Source: SFWF01 sp045636705
GTDB lineage: Bacteria; Bacillota; Clostridia; Oscillospirales; Acutalibacteraceae
Length of the DNA stretch: 6,827 nucleotides
Direction of reading: 5' to 3'
NCBI GenBank assembly: GCA_045636705.1
Contig: JAZTYA010000016.1
Coordinates: forward strand, 1 to 6,827
In this document: piece after piece, positions 1 to 5,889 of the stretch
Layout: the number at the start of each line of letters is the position of its first letter
Numbering within the stretch: position 1 is the first letter of the stretch
The notes under the pieces: model-generated
Seen by the model: the letters and a program-made list of their open reading frames with translations, nothing else
What the model was told of the DNA's origin: nothing
Databases searched by the model: none
Translations under genes and position numbers: made by a program

Positions 1-49
1 AGGATTAACTGCGTTTTGTGCCTCGCACAGCCAAAAATTCAACTCTTTA

Positions 50-167
50 AAATTCTGCGACCTAAAACGGGCAGAATTTCGAGTGATTTTTGGTGCGGAA
101 GAATCCGTCAGGCTAACGCCTACGGGTGATGACAAACCGAAAAGTGCCGAAAGAATGCCGTTTTAGG
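50..167. repeat. Nested inverted repeats downstream of the polysaccharide operon (possible structured RNA or interspersed repeat)
   Basis: Three inverted repeats lie in the gene-free left edge. A 10-bp perfect outer pair, CCTAAAACGG at 61-70 and CCGTTTTAGG at 158-167, extends by two pairs if one G is bulged. Inside it, CCGT (105-108) and AGGC (110-113) pair with GCCT (118-121) and ACGG (122-125) around a TAAC loop, with C109 bulged. A competing hairpin pairs AAATTCTGC (50-58) with GCAGAATTT (71-79). No T-tract follows on either strand, so an ordinary intrinsic terminator is unlikely. No protein-coding signal is seen in 1-191. The nesting and alternative pairings suggest a structured RNA or a MITE-like or intergenic repeat. 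The family is not identified and the strand is unknown. Confidence 0.45.
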
Positions 168-191
168 CAGGTTCGAATTATTCGTGTTTGC

Positions 192-1220
192 TTAATCAAA
201 GTCGTGATTTGAACGCAATTTGTTATAAATTTTTGAGTTTAAAATCGCTTCAAAACTTTTTTTGCTTATTCTAAAAAAGTTTAAAAGTCTTAAAATAAAA
301 TACTGCTTTTTAGAAAACAAATAAGCCTTAGGTAACGTTTCTTTCACAAATTTTATAATAGAAACAGCATTTTTTCTGCCCTTAGATTTATCCCTTTCAA
401 CAAGAAGTACAGTTACAAGATAACTTAAAACCAAGGCCTGTACCTTCATACAATAGTAATCTTGCGCCGCAAGAGATAAATCCATAGAAGAAAACTCGGC
501 GCAAAGTCTTTTTATTACCGCTTCGGTGTGGCCTTTGCGGTTTAGTTGATTTTCATTAGAAACGCTTTGCTCTATATCTCCTATACGATAGTTGTATATA
601 AACAAATCAAACGGAGTTATCTTCTTTGCTTTACAGCAAGGAATGGTTGCAAACTCGTGGTCCTCGTAAAAAACGTGTTCCGAAAGGGAGATGCAGTTTT
701 GCTTGTAAAACTCGGTGTTATAAGTAATTCCGTGAAAGGTAAGGCTTCTGTCAAAGCTCTTAAAGTTTTGCATAATTTCTTCAAAACTATATGCTACGCC
801 GAATTTTTCGGGATAGCTTTTCCAACGCTTTATTTCCCCTGTTGAAACGTTGGTTGTAAAGTGGTGTGTTAAAACCACGTCGCTATAGGTTTCTTCTAAA
901 AGACCGATAAATTCCTTTAAATTTTCGGTAACAACCCAGTCGTCCGCATCAACGACCTTAAGGTATTTACCCGTAGCCGACAAGCAACCCGTATTAAGCG
1001 CTCCACCATGGCCTTTGTTTTCCTGAGAAATAAGTCTTACCACGTTTGGATAAAGGTCGCAATACTTTTGTGCAAGAGTGGCGGTTTCGTCTGTCGAGCC
1101 GTCGTTTACAACTATTATCTCTATTTTTTCAAGTAAATCCTCTACCAAAAAAGAAGTTATACACTTGTCAAGATATTTTTCACTATTGTAAGACGGTATT
1201 ATAACCGACAAAATCTTCAC
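192..1220 (-). CDS. Family 2 glycosyltransferase (342 aa), last gene of the polysaccharide operon
   Basis: Predicted cytoplasmic, GT-A fold, nucleotide-sugar-dependent transferase adding a sugar to a lipid-linked surface glycan. The N-terminus has the GT2 pattern SVIIPSYNSEKYL (5-17), the nucleotide-binding NDGSTD (39-44) and the metal-binding DxD-type DADD (91-94). FYEDHEF (184-190) matches the late acidic ED motif that usually supplies the catalytic base. The C-terminal third is divergent, with a hydrophobic stretch near 258-275 and a basic tail that may touch the membrane. The start is GTG (1218-1220), overlapping the upstream gene's stop by four bases (GTGA). An AGGAG lies about 9 bases before it, inside the upstream gene. 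Translational coupling is therefore likely. Donor and acceptor sugars cannot be read from sequence. Family assignment is secure, exact activity is not. Confidence 0.92.
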   Translation of the reverse strand: MKILSVIIPSYNSEKYLDKCITSFLVEDLLEKIEIIVVNDGSTDETATLAQKYCDLYPNVVRLISQENKGHGGALNTGCLSATGKYLKVVDADDWVVTENLKEFIGLLEETYSDVVLTHHFTTNVSTGEIKRWKSYPEKFGVAYSFEEIMQNFKSFDRSLTFHGITYNTEFYKQNCISLSEHVFYEDHEFATIPCCKAKKITPFDLFIYNYRIGDIEQSVSNENQLNRKGHTEAVIKRLCAEFSSMDLSLAAQDYYCMKVQALVLSYLVTVLLVERDKSKGRKNAVSIIKFVKETLPKAYLFSKKQYFILRLLNFFRISKKSFEAILNSKIYNKLRSNHDFD

Positions 1221-2017
1221 GCCTTATTGCTCCTTTTCTGTTTTGTGATTTTATTGTCCTTTATGCCCTTTAAGGTGTAAAAAAAGGCATCCTTTGTCGA
1301 AACGTTTTCTTTGTATTCGTCCCTTTTCTTCAAAACGTAATAAACCGCATATAAAAGTGAAAGCCAAAGGCCTAAAATATATCTTGTTGTGGCGCCACGG
1401 TTTTCAAAAAAGGTGGCGTCAAAACCGCTAAACCACGTCGATTTCGTTTGCCCAACACTAGCTATTTCTTCGGGTACGTAATAAATTTTAAGGCCCTTCT
1501 TTTCGCAGTCTAATAAGAATTTCAGTTCCTCTTCTGCGCCGTTTCCACTGCCTGCGCCAAGCAAGGTGTCAAACTGCACGTCGGCTTTTTTAAGATTTTC
1601 TCTTCTAAAAGAAATCTGCCAAGAGCTAACCTTCATAGTCTTTGGGAAGCGAAGTCTCATAGTCTTGTCCTCAAAGGAAGGTTTTCGGTTTATCATTTTA
1701 AAAACAATAACGTCGGCGAAGGGTAAGCTTTCGTAACTTTTTATGATTTTTTCTTCATAATCTTCAACGAAAACTTCATCATCATCACACAAAAGACAGA
1801 TATCGGCTTCCGATTTTTCTATAGCCATATTTCTGCTTTTGGTTAGTCCTCGGTCGGTTGTGGAAAACACGCGAACAAGGCCGTTTTTGGTTTTTTGTTC
1901 AACGTAGCCTTCCTTGTCGCACTGGTTTATAACGACCGCATCGCCCTTTATATTCGACTGCTTTATAAGGCGCGTATCGGTTTGATTCATACAGGACAAA
2001 AGAATTTCTAATTTCAT
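1217..2017 (-). CDS. Family 2-like glycosyltransferase (266 aa), third gene of the polysaccharide operon
   Basis: Divergent GT2-type transferase, expected to act on the cytoplasmic face in surface-glycan assembly. The N-terminus ILLSCMNQTD (5-14) followed by VVINQCD (28-34) belongs to a GT2 subgroup that lacks the classical NDGSTD motif. RGLTKSRNMAI (56-66) is the conserved segment before the metal site, CDDDEVF (77-83) is the DxD motif, and GAGSGNGAEEE (154-164) is the glycine-rich acidic motif typical of this subgroup. A probable membrane or amphipathic segment lies at 213-229, followed by a Lys/Arg-rich tail. I chose ATG at 2015-2017, which overlaps the previous gene's TGA stop as ATGA. 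A TTG seven codons upstream (2036-2038) would extend into the previous gene and is less likely. The ribosome site is weak (GGGGGCAGAAG), so coupling to the upstream gene is probable. Sugar specificity is unknown. Confidence 0.88.
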   Translation of the reverse strand: MKLEILLSCMNQTDTRLIKQSNIKGDAVVINQCDKEGYVEQKTKNGLVRVFSTTDRGLTKSRNMAIEKSEADICLLCDDDEVFVEDYEEKIIKSYESLPFADVIVFKMINRKPSFEDKTMRLRFPKTMKVSSWQISFRRENLKKADVQFDTLLGAGSGNGAEEELKFLLDCEKKGLKIYYVPEEIASVGQTKSTWFSGFDATFFENRGATTRYILGLWLSLLYAVYYVLKKRDEYKENVSTKDAFFYTLKGIKDNKITKQKRSNKA

Positions 2018-2775
2018 TTTCTTCTGCCCCCTATCCAATGTTTATAGGCGCCGTTTACCGCATAACTGCAAAAACAGACAAGAGATTTTAAAATGCCAAA
2101 TCCCATATAACGATAGACCATAAACGTCATTTTTGCAGACTTTAGCTTGCCGCCTGATTTGCCTTTGGAGGTTTGTCTGTAAAGAAGCAACGGTTCGTTT
2201 ACTCCGCATGCGGTATTGTACTTCTTTAAGACCTCAAGCCACATAATATAATCCTCGTGGCTGTCTTCGTGGTGCATCGGAAACTCCTGCGCCACGTCCT
2301 TTTTTATAACGACAGAAGAACAACTTATGCAGTTGTGCTTAAGCAATTGTTTATAAGATATTTGATTTTTTGTTGGTATAACCCTTCCTGTAAGAGTGCC
2401 GTCTGCCGTTATGATTTCTCTGGCAGTAGTGCAAAGCACAGCGCCGCTTTCTTCCATTAGGTCAAGCTGTTTTCTAAGCTTGCCTTCGCGCCATATATCA
2501 TCTCCGTCCAAAAATGCAATATATTCGCCGCGAGCAAGGCTTACACCCTTGTTACGACTTTTAGCCGCGCCAAGACTGCTTTCGTTAGTTATATAAACAA
2601 CATTTTCCAGCTGGCTATACTTTTCCATAACACTGTCAAGATTATCGGTTGAACAGTCATTAATAACGATAACCTCGAGCTCTACGTCTTGACAGAGCGC
2701 CGAATCAATTGCTTTTTCAATAAATTTAGCGCAGTTATATGCCGGAATGATTACCGAAACATAAGCAGATTTCAT
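2014..2775 (-). CDS. Family 2 glycosyltransferase (253 aa), second gene of the polysaccharide operon
   Basis: Typical short GT2 enzyme of capsule, exopolysaccharide or teichuronic-type clusters, transferring a sugar from a nucleotide donor to the lipid-linked chain. Visible are VSVIIPAYNCAKFIEKAI (6-23), the nucleotide-binding NDCSTD (39-44, with Cys replacing the usual Gly), the conserved GAAKSRNKGV (69-78), the DxD motif in FLDGDDIW (88-95), and HEDYIMWL (173-180), whose ED/W residues correspond to the acceptor-side catalytic base region. LLLYRQ (196-201) is the usual end of the core, followed by a basic stretch and a short hydrophobic C-terminus (about 225-240). It starts 12 bases after the sugar transferase stop, with a weak GGGGGC ahead of ATG. 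It is the likely enzyme for the second sugar, inferred only from gene order. Confidence 0.93.
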   Translation of the reverse strand: MKSAYVSVIIPAYNCAKFIEKAIDSALCQDVELEVIVINDCSTDNLDSVMEKYSQLENVVYITNESSLGAAKSRNKGVSLARGEYIAFLDGDDIWREGKLRKQLDLMEESGAVLCTTAREIITADGTLTGRVIPTKNQISYKQLLKHNCISCSSVVIKKDVAQEFPMHHEDSHEDYIMWLEVLKKYNTACGVNEPLLLYRQTSKGKSGGKLKSAKMTFMVYRYMGFGILKSLVCFCSYAVNGAYKHWIGGRRK

Positions 2776-2787
2776 GCAATGCCCCCG

Positions 2788-4173
2788 TTATTTCTTGCCA
2801 AGCATTTCAAGATTAGCATCTGTTGCGGCGGTTGTCTGCCAGTCTTCAATGCCTTCGCTTGTTTCTTTTTGGAAGAAAATCTTCAAGGTTAGCATAATAA
2901 GCTTAATATCAAGCAGCAAGGAATAGTTTTGTATATAGGTGAGGTCAAGTTTTAGCTTGTCGTAAGGTGTTGTATTATACTTGCCGTAAACCTGCGCATA
3001 ACCTGTAAGACCTGCCTTAACCTTAAGACGGAAATCAAACTCAGGAATAAACTCTCCGTACTTGCTTGCAAGAACCGGACACTCGGGTCGAGGACCGACA
3101 AAGGACATATCTCCCATAAAAATATTGTAAATTTGCGGAAGCTCGTCCAAATGGAGAAGTCTTAAAAACTTTCCGACAGGAGTAATTCTTTCGTCGTGCT
3201 TTCTGGTCATACAGTAATCTTCCGTATCCTTTTGCACGTACATGCTTCTGAACTTAATAAGCTTAAAGACCTTGCCGTCCTTTGTAACTCTTTCCTGGCA
3301 GAAGAAAACGGGTCCCCTATCGCAAATCTTAATTGCAATGGCAATAATAAGCATAAACGGAGCCGTTAGGATTGATGCTAATATGGATAGCACGATATCC
3401 ACCGCTCTTTTGAAAAACTCTTGTTCTGCCGTAAGGCCAACGTTTCTGAAAAGGTAGAGTGTGGTGTCAAAAAGCAACACGTCTTCTGCGCTTCTTATCA
3501 TAATGTCAGAAATTTTAGGAACGGTATAACAACGGATATTGTTAGCAAAACAATATTTAAGCAACTTGTTTCTAAGCTCCGACGGAATATCGGCAAAAAC
3601 GACGTTATGATACTTGAGCATCTCGTGTCTTATAAAATCAATATCCTTTTCAATTGAAATTGCCTCTTTGATTAAATACTTGTCCGCACGAGTGCTGAGT
3701 TTTTGAATAAGGTTGTCCGGACTGTATTTACCATAAACCACAAGAAGTTCCTTTGGAGGAAATACCTTTGTGTAAATAAACCTGGTAAAGACAATCCAAA
3801 TAATAGAAACCACAAACTCGGCCAGAGTCATACGAACCATTGGCTCAACGTTTGTTAAAAATTTCCATCTACCGATAAGAGATAGTTGCAAATAAGTGAT
3901 TATATTAACGCAAACGATAGACAAAAACTGGGTATATATCATACCAAAAACTCGCAAATGGCCGACCTTAAGACCACCGTATATTTTGTAAAAAAGATAC
4001 AGCATCAAGGTGTATTGTGCTATAACGATATAGTTTCCTCGGTTAAAATAGTTTGAACCGATATTAGAATAATCGTTAAACCACACATCAACGAAAATTG
4101 CCGTCTGAACCGCTAAAATAAGAACAGACGTTAGGAACAATATAAGTCTTTTGTATCGTTCTCTTTTAATCAT
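2788..4173 (-). CDS. Polyprenyl-phosphate sugar-1-phosphate transferase (initiating sugar transferase), 461 aa
   Basis: Initiating enzyme of polysaccharide repeat-unit synthesis. It moves a sugar-1-phosphate from a nucleotide sugar to undecaprenyl phosphate at the membrane. Four N-terminal membrane segments (about 10-28, 48-65, 73-100, 113-133) precede a soluble nucleotide-binding-like linker (about 142-235) and a C-terminal bacterial sugar transferase domain (PF02397, about 254-435). That domain starts with a membrane hairpin (258-282) and carries KFRSM (307-311), the catalytic Asp-Glu in DELPQ (343-347), VGPRP (359-363) and KAGLTGYAQV (386-395). The length fits the large WcaJ/PssY-type family. 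The ORF stays open to 4281, but ATG at 4171-4173 is preferred: AAAGGGG sits five bases before it, and the promoter at 4223-4251 lies inside the longer version. First gene of the operon. The sugar cannot be assigned. Confidence 0.93.
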   Translation of the reverse strand: MIKRERYKRLILFLTSVLILAVQTAIFVDVWFNDYSNIGSNYFNRGNYIVIAQYTLMLYLFYKIYGGLKVGHLRVFGMIYTQFLSIVCVNIITYLQLSLIGRWKFLTNVEPMVRMTLAEFVVSIIWIVFTRFIYTKVFPPKELLVVYGKYSPDNLIQKLSTRADKYLIKEAISIEKDIDFIRHEMLKYHNVVFADIPSELRNKLLKYCFANNIRCYTVPKISDIMIRSAEDVLLFDTTLYLFRNVGLTAEQEFFKRAVDIVLSILASILTAPFMLIIAIAIKICDRGPVFFCQERVTKDGKVFKLIKFRSMYVQKDTEDYCMTRKHDERITPVGKFLRLLHLDELPQIYNIFMGDMSFVGPRPECPVLASKYGEFIPEFDFRLKVKAGLTGYAQVYGKYNTTPYDKLKLDLTYIQNYSLLLDIKLIMLTLKIFFQKETSEGIEDWQTTAATDANLEMLGKK

Positions 4174-4178
4174 AATTT

Positions 4179-4185
4179 CCCCTTT
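4179..4185 (-). promoter_or_regulatory. Ribosome binding site that fixes the sugar transferase start
   Basis: On the minus strand AAAGGGG lies five bases upstream of ATG 4171-4173. No comparable site precedes the earlier in-frame start at 4281, so the shorter protein is the likely product. Confidence 0.7.
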
Positions 4186-4222
4186 ACTATAATAAGAAAA
4201 TATATTATCTATTTTCTTGTTG

Positions 4223-4251
4223 ATTATAACATAATCTGAAGGTTTTTTCAA
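4223..4251 (-). promoter_or_regulatory. Housekeeping sigma promoter of the polysaccharide operon
   Basis: On the minus strand TTGAAA (4246-4251) and TATAAT (4223-4228) are separated by exactly 17 bases. A TG one base before the -10 makes it an extended -10 promoter. Predicted initiation near 4216 gives a leader of roughly 43 bases before ATG 4173. No operator or riboswitch-like structure is obvious in this short leader. The near-consensus sequence suggests strong constitutive expression unless a distant factor acts. Confidence 0.85.
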
Positions 4252-4340
4252 CACCATATTTAATGGAAATATACATACCAAATCAAACTTACAATATTTA
4301 CCATTTCAAAAAACAGACCCGCTCTGGTTCAACCCCTTTT

Positions 4341-4381
4341 ATGCTAAAATATAAACACCCCATCCTTGCGGATAAGGTGTT
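4341..4381 (-). terminator. Intrinsic terminator of the tRNA-Ala locus
   Basis: The minus-strand transcript forms a 12-bp stem (arms 4370-4381 and 4354-4365) with a GCAA loop, followed by TTTATATTTT. Two of the pairs are G-U on the minus strand. Read on the plus strand the same positions become A-C mismatches, so the structure favours leftward transcription, that is, out of the tRNA. The plus-strand version still has a T-rich tail (4380-4388) and may work weakly. It begins about 8 bases past the tRNA CCA end. Confidence 0.75.
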
Positions 4382-4388
4382 TTTTGTT

Positions 4389-4447
<59 letters not shown>

Positions 4448-4462
4448 GAGATACGCAAAATT

Positions 4463-4503
4463 ACACCCCCGAGTACGGAAGTTAATTCCGTACTCGGGGG
4501 TGT
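4463..4503 (-). terminator. Perfect 18-bp hairpin after the Cys-rich gene, probable terminator
   Basis: ACACCCCCGAGTACGGAA (4463-4480) and its exact complement (4486-4503) flank a 5-base GTTAA loop. A further short pair ACGCA (4453-4457) with TGCGT (4504-4508) extends the stem beyond a small bulge. It begins immediately after the stop of the minus-strand gene ending at 4508. On that strand it is followed by TAATTTT, a short T-rich tail, so termination of that gene is the simplest role. It lies between that gene and the tRNA fragment, so a role at the element's end is also possible. Confidence 0.7.
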
Positions 4504-4507
4504 TGCG

Positions 4508-4957
4508 TTATGTTATGGATTTATCATTATAGATATCAATCTGTTTTTGAGTAGCCCATTCCGGTATGCCTTCATGTTTCTTTGTGATTTTCAAAGAGGT
4601 GCGATTGACCATTTTGTAATGGCCATTGGCGAGCAGGATTTTATTCTCAATCTGCAAACCTTTCCCGGCTTGGCTGCTAGTTGGACGTCTATATTTACCG
4701 TTTATTCTTTCGATGATCTTTTCAGAGTATTCCACAAAACAAACTAATCCTTTTTGCTCTGGCTTGATTTCTGCACGCTTTTTCGCCTTTTTATCCAGTT
4801 TGTTTTTACGAATTTGCATGCCTTTATTAAGCTTTGGCGTTACACCATATTTGTCACAATCTGCAGCCATTGTAATATCAGGTATACGAACTCCCCAATG
4901 TTTGCAAAGACCATCATTATAATTGGGGCAAGTTGTGCATATTCTTTCGTCTGCCAT
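4508..4957 (-). CDS. Hypothetical Cys-rich basic protein (149 aa)
   Basis: I do not recognise a named family. The N-terminus has four cysteines, C7, C10, C18 and C34 (C-x2-C-x7-C-x15-C), including CTTCPNYNDGLCKHWG (7-22), which suggests a small metal-binding (zinc or iron-sulfur) module. A strongly basic stretch follows at 48-64 (KKAKKRAE region), then a segment with few landmarks. There is no signal peptide or membrane segment, so it is probably cytosolic and possibly nucleic-acid binding (inference). The start is firm: AAAGGAGG lies 7 bases before ATG 4955-4957. It has its own promoter at 5023-5051, divergent from the DUF6809/TnpV pair, and a hairpin terminator right after the stop. As the gene nearest the tRNA scar, it would be the terminal gene of the putative element. 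Confidence 0.8.
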   Translation of the reverse strand: MADERICTTCPNYNDGLCKHWGVRIPDITMAADCDKYGVTPKLNKGMQIRKNKLDKKAKKRAEIKPEQKGLVCFVEYSEKIIERINGKYRRPTSSQAGKGLQIENKILLANGHYKMVNRTSLKITKKHEGIPEWATQKQIDIYNDKSIT

Positions 4958-5022
4958 AATATTTCCTCCTTTGATTTTTGCTGACGGTTTTCATTAAAAA
5001 TCATAGGTTGCATTTCAACAAT

Positions 5023-5051
5023 ATTGTACCATCAAATCGAGAGTAGTTCAA
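5023..5051 (-). promoter_or_regulatory. Promoter of the Cys-rich gene
   Basis: On the minus strand TTGAAC (5046-5051) and TACAAT (5023-5028) are 17 bases apart, with TG extending the -10. Predicted initiation near 5016 gives a leader of about 60 bases to ATG 4957. It faces away from the DUF6809 gene within a 184-base divergent intergenic region. Confidence 0.7.
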
Positions 5052-5088
5052 GTTGTAATTGTTAATGTGCCAATTTCAATTTCACACA

Positions 5089-5118
5089 TTCGCAAAAAGA
5101 AACCTCCCTTGCTACAAT
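5089..5118 (+). promoter_or_regulatory. Candidate promoter of the DUF6809-TnpV pair
   Basis: TACAAT (5113-5118) preceded by TGC forms an extended -10. TTCGCA (5089-5094) is a poor -35 at 18 bases. Initiation would fall around 5125, right at the Shine-Dalgarno sequence, leaving an unusually short leader. The -10 lies inside the inverted repeat at 5102-5133. No better plus-strand promoter was seen between 4958 and 5141. Confidence 0.45.
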
Positions 5119-5133
5119 GTAGTCAAAGGAGGT
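5102..5133 (+). repeat. Imperfect palindrome over the -10 box and ribosome site of the DUF6809 gene
   Basis: ACCTCC (5102-5107) pairs with GGAGGT (5128-5133), TTG (5109-5111) with CAA (5124-5126), and CTACA (5112-5116) with TGTAG (5118-5122), with one mismatch and one bulged base. The right arm contains the ribosome site AAAGGAGG (5125-5132), 9 bases before ATG 5142. In a transcript started upstream this hairpin would hide the ribosome site. As DNA, the CTACA-A-TGTAG centre sits on the TACAAT -10 box and could be an operator. Confidence 0.55.
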
Positions 5134-5141
5134 AAAACGAT

Positions 5142-5444
5142 ATGGCGAAATTTATTGAAGAGTTTTATTACGGCAATCTCGATCCGCAGGCGCGGAGCAC
5201 CAAACAGAATAAAACGGTGCAAAAACAAATGGAGGTGTTGATGCTAAACGAGGACTTTCTAACCGAGAACCTCTCGGGCGAAAGCAAAAAGAAATTCCTC
5301 GACTTTTGCAATGCGTGGGGCGTGGTCAACGGCGAATCCAATCTTGATAGTTTCATTATGGGCTTCCGCCTCGGCGCCAACTTCACCTACGATACCTTTG
5401 TATCCGAAGACTCACCTTTCACTGATCTGTTAAAGGAGGCATAA
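5142..5444 (+). CDS. DUF6809 family protein (100 aa)
   Basis: Small protein that I match by pattern to DUF6809, a family of unknown function common in Clostridia. The hallmarks are the N-terminal FIEEFYYGNLDP (4-15), a charged helical middle (about 22-58), and FIMGFRLGANF (71-81) near the C-terminus. No signal peptide or membrane segment is seen, so it is probably cytosolic. The start ATG 5142 follows AAAGGAGG by 9 bases. It is followed after only 2 bases by the TnpV gene, whose ribosome site lies in this gene's last codons, so the two are almost certainly cotranscribed and coupled. Codons are richer in C-ending choices than in the left-hand operon, in line with a different origin. Biochemical role unknown. 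Confidence 0.82.
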   Translation: MAKFIEEFYYGNLDPQARSTKQNKTVQKQMEVLMLNEDFLTENLSGESKKKFLDFCNAWGVVNGESNLDSFIMGFRLGANFTYDTFVSEDSPFTDLLKEA

Positions 5445-5446
5445 CG

Positions 5447-5815
5447 ATGGAACAATACATCTACGACGAAACCAACGGCTTGTGGTACGAACGCGACGGT
5501 GATTATTACATCCCCTGCCTAAAACTCCCTGAAACAAACATCGGCATCTGGGGCGAACGCTATCTCACCTACATCCGCGAACACAAGAAACTCCTGCACA
5601 CTAAACTGACGATCAACGGCACCCTCTACGACCACTTAGCCAAAATCAACAGACAGGCAGAAGACATGTTTTCTGAGCTGGTAAATCAAATGAAAACCAA
5701 TGAGGGCATCACCGAACAACTCAAAGCAGACAACCAACTCGAATGGGTCCGCCGGATGAACAACATCCGCCACCGCGCCACCGAAATCATCAACCACGAA
5801 TTGATATACACATAA
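5447..5815 (+). CDS. tnpV: TnpV family transposon-associated protein (122 aa)
   Basis: Matches by pattern the TnpV family (PF14198), named after an accessory protein of Tn4451-type mobilizable transposons of Clostridia. Its biochemical function is not established. Visible landmarks are DYYIPCLKLPE (19-29), then GERYLTYIREHK (36-47), a helical region with HLAKINRQAEDMF (63-75), and the family-typical GITEQLKADNQLEWVRRMN (87-105) leading to HELIYT at the C-terminus. The length is normal for the family, so the gene looks intact. AAGGAGG lies 7 bases before ATG 5447-5449, at the end of the DUF6809 gene. Many codons end in C (AAC, ATC, CGC, ACC), unlike the polysaccharide genes. TnpV proteins are usually found in mobile elements, supporting a mobile origin for this side. 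No transposase or recombinase accompanies it here. Confidence 0.87.
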   Translation: MEQYIYDETNGLWYERDGDYYIPCLKLPETNIGIWGERYLTYIREHKKLLHTKLTINGTLYDHLAKINRQAEDMFSELVNQMKTNEGITEQLKADNQLEWVRRMNNIRHRATEIINHELIYT

Positions 5816-5832
5816 GCAACAGCGAGTTGCTT
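5814..5832 (+). repeat. Short hairpin between tnpV and the XRE gene
   Basis: AAGCAAC (5814-5820) and GTTGCTT (5826-5832) pair perfectly around AGCGA, and CAC/GTG can extend the stem past a bulge. There is no T-tract, so termination after tnpV would be weak. The right arm runs into the -35 box of the next promoter (5831-5836), so an operator is an alternative. Confidence 0.4.
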
Positions 5833-5859
5833 GTGATTCACCGTCAAGGATGATATACT
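5831..5859 (+). promoter_or_regulatory. Promoter of the XRE/zinc-ribbon gene
   Basis: TTGTGA (5831-5836) and TATACT (5854-5859) are 17 bases apart and the -10 is TG-extended. Initiation near 5866 leaves about 24 bases before ATG 5890. That makes the earlier in-frame ATG at 5869 an unlikely start. Confidence 0.7.
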
Positions 5860-5889
5860 ATTATAACAATGATAAAAGGCGGTGGCACG

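Noticed and set aside
171..180. T-loop-like GTTCGAAT suggesting a second tRNA remnant
   Set aside because: No T stem, anticodon arm or CCA flanks it, so it is a chance match.
2018..2038. TTG start of the third operon gene
   Set aside because: It overlaps the upstream coding end more deeply than usual. ATG 2017 gives the common ATGA overlap and begins at the conserved family N-terminus.
4174..4281. 36-residue N-terminal extension of the sugar transferase (start at 4281)
   Set aside because: The extension spans the predicted promoter (4223-4251) and lacks a ribosome site. ATG 4173 has AAAGGGG at good spacing and starts just before the first membrane helix.
4312..4330. Small hairpin CAGA/TCTG followed on the minus strand by a T-run
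   Set aside because: The stem is only four pairs, no gene upstream needs it, and a better terminator lies next to it.
5059..5241. 60-residue frame overlapping the start of the DUF6809 gene
   Set aside because: It is out of frame with a recognised family, has no ribosome site, and spans the promoter and palindrome.
5869..5889. Earlier ATG start of the XRE protein
   Set aside because: It lies about three bases from the predicted transcript start without a ribosome site. ATG 5890 has a purine-rich site before it and matches the usual METKD-type start.
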